This document shows, one piece after another, positions 50,301 through 56,300 of a stretch of 64,000 nucleotides of DNA (position 1 is its first letter; each line of letters starts with the position of its first letter). The stretch spans positions 217,375,810 to 217,439,809 of the forward strand of contig NC_081827.1 in the NCBI RefSeq assembly GCF_030867095.1, in the 5' to 3' direction. A program made the translations under genes and the position numbers. Source of the DNA: Alligator mississippiensis (taxonomy: Eukaryota > Chordata > Crocodylia > Alligatoridae). The notes beneath the pieces are model-generated. The model was not told the DNA's origin, ran no database searches, and saw nothing but the letters and a program-made list of their open reading frames with translations.

Positions 50301-53300
50301 CAAAGAAGCTCTGTCCCTTGGCTCTTACTCTTAGCATGGACCATACTCATTACTGATCCCTTCACTGCCTGTTTACTTTCTTTCTGCTTACTGGTTCCTT
50401 TTAATTATACACAGAAACATGCAGTTGAAGCCAAAAGCCCTGTTCTACCTACTGCATTACTGCATTTTCACAGAGAAAACCTCTAGGCCACATAGTTTAG
50501 CTTCTGTGTTGTCCTTTCACATGTCCTTTGGGTTCTTCAGTTTTAGCCATCATAAAACTGAATTGCACACTTATGTAGCCAGAACTAAAGATGGCTGGTA
50601 TGCATTTTAGTTTTTACCAAATCTGTAACAAATACTATTAACACCTTTCAGCATAACAATATATGGGTCAACAAACAAATGAAACATAAATATATAAAAT
50701 TGGATTATATCACTCTATGGCTGTCTCCTAAATCAATAAACTAATTCATTAATGGATGTTGCCCATAAACTGTGTATCAGGATGGCAACTTCTTAAATCT
50801 TACTTATGAATGCAGAGCTCTCTGATGGCAAGTGATAGTTGGCTGCAACTAATATTCAAGCTTGCACTGTTTTTAACTTAGTCCATATCTGCACATGCAC
50901 TTGGAGTAGCTTTAGAAAGAGAGGGGGACCACTGCAACTTTTTTGCTGTAACAAGTTGGGTGTGCATTAGCCTGCTGTCCTACAGTTATGGCAAAACCAT
51001 TACAATTTAGGCAGATCTGGGATTTTTAAAAGGTGGAGGTGGGAGCAGTAGCTGGAGATTTTTTTCAAGTTTCCCTGAAATAAGTAAGAATCCCCACGTC
51101 CCAGCTTTAGGCAACCCCTCCATCCCTCTTTCTGTTCATCAGTACCTCCCCTCTCCTCCCATTCCCTTCCTTACTATCTCTACTTGTGTCTCTGGGCACA
51201 GAGAGACCTACCCACCTCTGCTGCTGTCCCCACCTTCCAGGCTTCACCAGGGACAGCAGCAATGAGGCAGGGCAGTTCCCCCTGGCACGGAATATTTGGA
51301 GCGGAAACAGGCAGGAAGGGGAAACCTGCCCACCACTGCTGCTGCCACTGTCCCTACCTGAGCCTGGCTCTCTGCACAGCCCAATTGAAGCAGAAAAGGG
51401 GCAGCTCTGGAGCCCTCCCCCACTGCTAGGCCATTTGCAGACCATGGTAACAGCAGGCAGGGAAGTGGGAAGGAAGGGGACCTACTGCTGAGCACTGAGA
51501 GGAAGAGAGTGGGTGCTGAGAATAGGGAGAAGGGTGGATTTTTATCTGCCTCAGGGACTTAAAAATAGATGCCAATCACTGCTCTCACAGTGTGGGTCAA
51601 AATGGGTGCGACTGTACCACTGCACCCCCTCTGGATTTGTTCCTGAATTTCTCACTGGTATTGCTTTAGGCTTGTGCAGACATAACAGTTGTGATATAAC
51701 AGCTGTTGAGCACTCCAGAGCACCAGTCCCCCCTCCATTTCTGTAGCCACTCCAAGGTCACTTGTACATGTGACGGGGGTTTAGTCCCCTAAATTGAAAC
51801 AGTTGGGTTTTTAATTGCGGCAATTAAAAACCCACCATTGCAATTTAGGGGCTTCCATCACTGTTACAGTGAGGGGCCTGATCATTTTGTCCCCACCTTG
51901 CACAACCTGCCTGCCTCTTCTGCAGCTGGGGGGTGAGCTGCCGGCAGGCCAAGCAGCCCCTGAGCTGCAGGGGTCCCTGGTCCTTCCCTCTGTGGTGGTG
52001 GTGCCCCCTGAGGCTGCCTGGGTGGGCTACTAGCAGGCAGGTGCTGTCTGAGGAGTGCCACCACTGTGGAGGGAAAGTCCTGCAGCTCAGGGCCTGCCAG
52101 CAGCTCACTACCCGACTGCAGGAGAGGTAGGCAGGCTCTGTAGGGAGAAAAACAAAGGATCCAGATCCTTTTGTTGCTTTTTTTTTCCTGTGGACCCTGC
52201 CCATGCCAGCTGCTGCTGAGCCATGCAGCACCTGAGCTCCAGGGAGGCCCAGTTCTTCCCTCTGTGACTGCACCTGGCTGTGTGGGTGCTGCCTCAGCTC
52301 ACAGGCAGCACCCGCCAGATCCAACTCTTCCCCAAGAAGCGCCCGGTGGGCTTCCAGCATGGAGTCTCAGGGAAGAGTTGGATCTGGAGGTCTGGGGCAG
52401 CACCCGCACAGCTAGCACCCTGCCCGGGCAGCCCCAGAGGGCGTCACCACCACAGAGGGGGAAAAAAAAAACATGGCAAGGGGAGTGATCCCTGATCCTT
52501 CTACCTCCTCCCTCTTTCCAGAGCCTGCCATGTCTCCTGCAGCCAGGGAGCAAGCTGCCAGTGGGCACTGAACTAAGAAGAGCCCCAGACCTTCCCTCCA
52601 CAGTGACGGCGCCACCCCAGGGCCACCCAGGTGGGCAGCTAGCGGATGGGTGGCTGCCCCAGCTCGCAGGCAGCACCTAGTCCAATCCAACTGTTTCCTG
52701 ATCCCAAGCTAGGGCAGCACCCCCCACTAGCCGTCCGCCTGGGCAGCCCCAGGGGGCACCACTGCCATGGAAGGGAGGACTGAGGCCTTCCGCAGCTTAG
52801 GGGCTGCTCGGCCCACCAGCAGTTTGCACCCTGGCCGTGGGAGATGTAGGCTCCATGGGAGAAAAAAAAAAGAATCATGCCTCTCCACTGCTTGTCTCAG
52901 CCCGCCTCTACCGTGGCAGTGGGGCAAACTTTCAAAGGCTGCACTGTTACAAATAGCTACGTTGCAAACTAAACTAAATGCAGATGTGGTTTAGTTTGTA
53001 ACGTAGCAAACTCATTTAAATCATAAAAATCCCCTGCGCATGTACAGCGTGACGCAATTAAACCACAAAAACAGCCAATTTTCATCACATGTATAAGCAC
53101 CCCAAGAGTCCATTTGTTCAAACCCTGACTGTGGTCCAGAATAATGTCTTCCAGCATGCTGTGCTGTGCTGGACTGATTCCTAAACTGAATGCAGTGTGG
53201 CTAAAGCTATCAGGCATTTGGTGTGGGCTAATTAGAATTGTTGAGTGACACTGCTAATGAGTCCACCCTTAGCCCTGTGCAGACATGGCTATGTTGATTC

Positions 53301-56300
53301 CAGTTGAAGCAATACCCTACCTGGAGCAGTGTATGATGCTTGTGGACAGTGTCCCGGAACATCAGTTTATTGTTTAGACATGCCTTCAGGATAGGATTAC
53401 ATGCATCTTTATCCAGAATATGCTGTGCTTTTAGGCCAAGATGTAGTCTCCTAAAAGTTCTGGATTTGGACTTTCACAAAGTTGGAAGCATTGCTGAATA
53501 GTATTATGCTGAGAATTATGCCCAAACTAAGTCTATTCCATCTCGGAGGAAAGGCAGCAAGAGGGCACAGCAGCCCCCCTGGTTCTCCAGGGACCTAGCA
53601 GACCTCCTGAGGCTAAAAAGAAAGGCCTACAAAGGATGGAGGATGGGAGTTACCTCCAAGGAGGATTATTCTGTACTGGTCCAGTCCTGTAGGGAGCTGA
53701 CCAGGAAAGCCAAGGCTGCAACTGAACTCCAGCTAGCTTTGAGCATCAAGGACAATAAAAAGTCCTTTTTCAGATACGTGGGGAGCCGGAGGAAAAGCAG
53801 GGGCAACGTTGGACCCCTGCTGAACCAGATGGGGCAACTGACAACTGACACCCAGGAAAAAGCCAGCCTATTAAATAGGTACTTTGCGTCAGTCTTTCAT
53901 CAGCCCCATGGGACGCCCATGCCCGCTACAGGGCCGGGAAGTCCGGGTGAGGGTGATCCCCTGCCCTCCATTAATGCTGACTTTGTGAAGGAACATCTTG
54001 AGAAGCTGGATACCTTCAAGTCAGCCGGCCCTGACAATCTTCACCCCAGGGTACTCAAGGAGCTGGCGAGCATCATAGCCCAGCCTCTAGCGCGGATCTT
54101 TGAAAACTCTTGGCGCTCTGGTGTAGTGCCCGAAGACTGGAAGAAGGCCAATGTGGTGCCTATCTTCAAGAAAGGGAGGAAAGTGGATCCGGCTAACTAT
54201 AGGCCCATCAGCCTGACTTCTATCCCGGGGAAGATCTTAGAAAAGTTTATTAAAGAGGCCATCCTTAATGGACTGGCCGATGCCAACATCTTAAGGGATA
54301 GCCAGCACGGGTTTGTTGCGGGTAGGTCTTGCTTGACCAATCTCATTTCCTTCTACGACCAAGTGACCTATCACCTGGACAAGGGAGATGAGATTGATGT
54401 CATATATCTTGACTTCAAAAAAGCCTTCAATCTGGTGTCCCATGATCGCCTCTTGGAGAAACTGGCCAATTGTCGCCTTGGGTCCTCCACGATCCACTGG
54501 CTGGAAAATTGGCTCCGGGGTCGGACCCAGAGGGTAGTAATTGATGGAAGTCACTCATCGTGGTGTCCGGTGACCAGTGGGGTCCCCCAGGGCTCTGTCC
54601 TTGGACCCATACTGTTCAACATCTTCATTAATGATGTGGACACTGGAGTCAGAAGCGGACTGGCCAAGTTCGCCGATGACACCAAACTTTGGGGCAAAGC
54701 ATCCACGCCAGAAGACAGGCAGGTGATCCAGGCTGACCTGGACAGGCTCAGCAAGTGGGCGGATGAGAATCTGATGGTGTTCAACGCTGATAAATGCAAG
54801 GTTCTCCACCTTGGGAAAAAAAACCTGCAGCATCCTTATAGGCTCGGCAGTGCTATGTTGGCTAGCACTATGGAAGAAAGAGACTTGGGGGTCATCATTG
54901 ACCACAAGATGAACATGAGCCTGCAATGCGATGCTGCGGCTAGTAAAGCGACCAAAACGCTGGCTTGCATCCATAGATGCTTCTCAAGCAAATCCCGGGA
55001 CGTCATTCTCCCCCTGTACTCAGCCTTAGTGAGGCCGCAGCTGGAGTACTGCGTCCAGTTTTGGGCTCCACAATTCAAAAAGGATGTGGAGAAGCTTGAG
55101 AGAGTCCAGAGAAGAGCCACGCGCATGATCAGAGGTCAGGGAAGCAGACCCTACGATGACGGGCTGAGAGCCCTGGGGCTTTTTAGCCTGGAAAAGCGCA
55201 GGCTCAGGGGTGATCTGATGGCCACCTACAAGTTTATCAGGGGTGACCACCAGTATCTGGGGGAACGTTTGTTCACCAGAGCGCCCCAAGGGATGACGAG
55301 GTCGAATGGTCACAAACTACTACAAGATCGTTTCAGGCTGGACATAAGGAAGAATTTCTTTACTGTCCGAGCCCCCAAGGTCTGGAACAGCCTGCCACCG
55401 GAGGTCGTTCAAGCGCCTTCATTGAACACCTTCAAGATGAAACTGGATGCTTATCTTGCTGGGATCCTATGACCCCAGCTGACTTCCTGCCCTTTGGGCG
55501 GGGGGCTGGACTCGATGATCTTCCAAGGTCCCTTCCAGCCCTGATGTCTATGAAATCTATGAAATTTGCTAAAACTACATTACACGCTGATACATTAAGC
55601 TTCGTCATGCATTAGCAAGCTTCAGTTTCTTCTTTTGAAAGGCAAAAGCAGTATTGCCTCTGATCATATCTTCTAACACCCTGCCAGGCAATGCTCCTAA
55701 ATATTCCTTAATGATAAATTATTTTAGAACTGTTTATATATGGACTTTGCTGTACTTTTGTAGCTGGTAAATTTCATGTAATTTTAGTTTGCTGGATAAA
55801 ATTTCACCCTGCTTCAGCCACATGAATATTTACAACTATTTTCTTAATCCTGAGAGATTTCAAACAGTTTTTACAAGTGCCTTTATGAATTGCTAGTGTT
55901 TGGGTAAGTGAAATACAATATCTAACCCCGTGGAAGGAAACCCCCTCACTATATTCCAATTTCAGTTCATAGGAAACACTTTGCACAGTTCCATTTACAT
56001 ATAGGAAAATTGCAATTGTTCATTTTTTTATGCTGGAGACATAAGTATACATGCTTATGGATTTTGTTGTTGTTTCCTACTCCCAGGGTGTTCTCAGTGC
56101 TACTCCACTTATTTTCATCATCCCTACAGCGTGTTATCTGAAGCTGTCTGAAGAGCGTTGGAACCATTCAGATAGTCTCATATCCTGCCTGATTCTCACT
56201 GTTGGTGTATTAGTGATGACAGTTGGCTTCGTTTTGACTATTTTGCATCCCCAAGAATGTAGCCATGGAAAAGAAATGTTCTACTGTTTCCCTAGCAATA

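Larger units (their letters stand above)
51761..53097. mobile_element. Fold-back, non-autonomous DNA element (family unknown)
   Basis: The end 51761-51774 (CTTGTACATGTGAC) mirrors 53083-53097 with few mismatches. Just inside lie nested palindromes at 51786-51851 and 52956-53007. The core is G/C-rich and repeats 'ctgcctgggtgggc'/'gcccgggcagcccc'-type words in both orientations. It has no recognised protein. Exact boundaries and target duplication are uncertain. Confidence 0.5.
47151..56086 (+). other. SLC38A11: SLC38A11 intron 11 (8.9 kb)
   Basis: It contains the repeats listed at 48388, 48781, 50189, 51761 and 53525. Stretches 47151-48379, 49434-50188, 50237-51750 and 55566-56086 show nothing assigned. 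Confidence 0.8.

Noticed and set aside
51845-52690. 171-, 125- and 105-codon frames at 51.8-52.7 kb
   Set aside because: The frames overlap on both strands within a repeat-rich fold-back element and read as low-complexity sequence.
53268-53400. Possible small MITE starting TTAGCCCTGTGCAGACATGG
   Set aside because: A similar word occurs at 51670, but the expected inverted partner and target duplication are not convincing.
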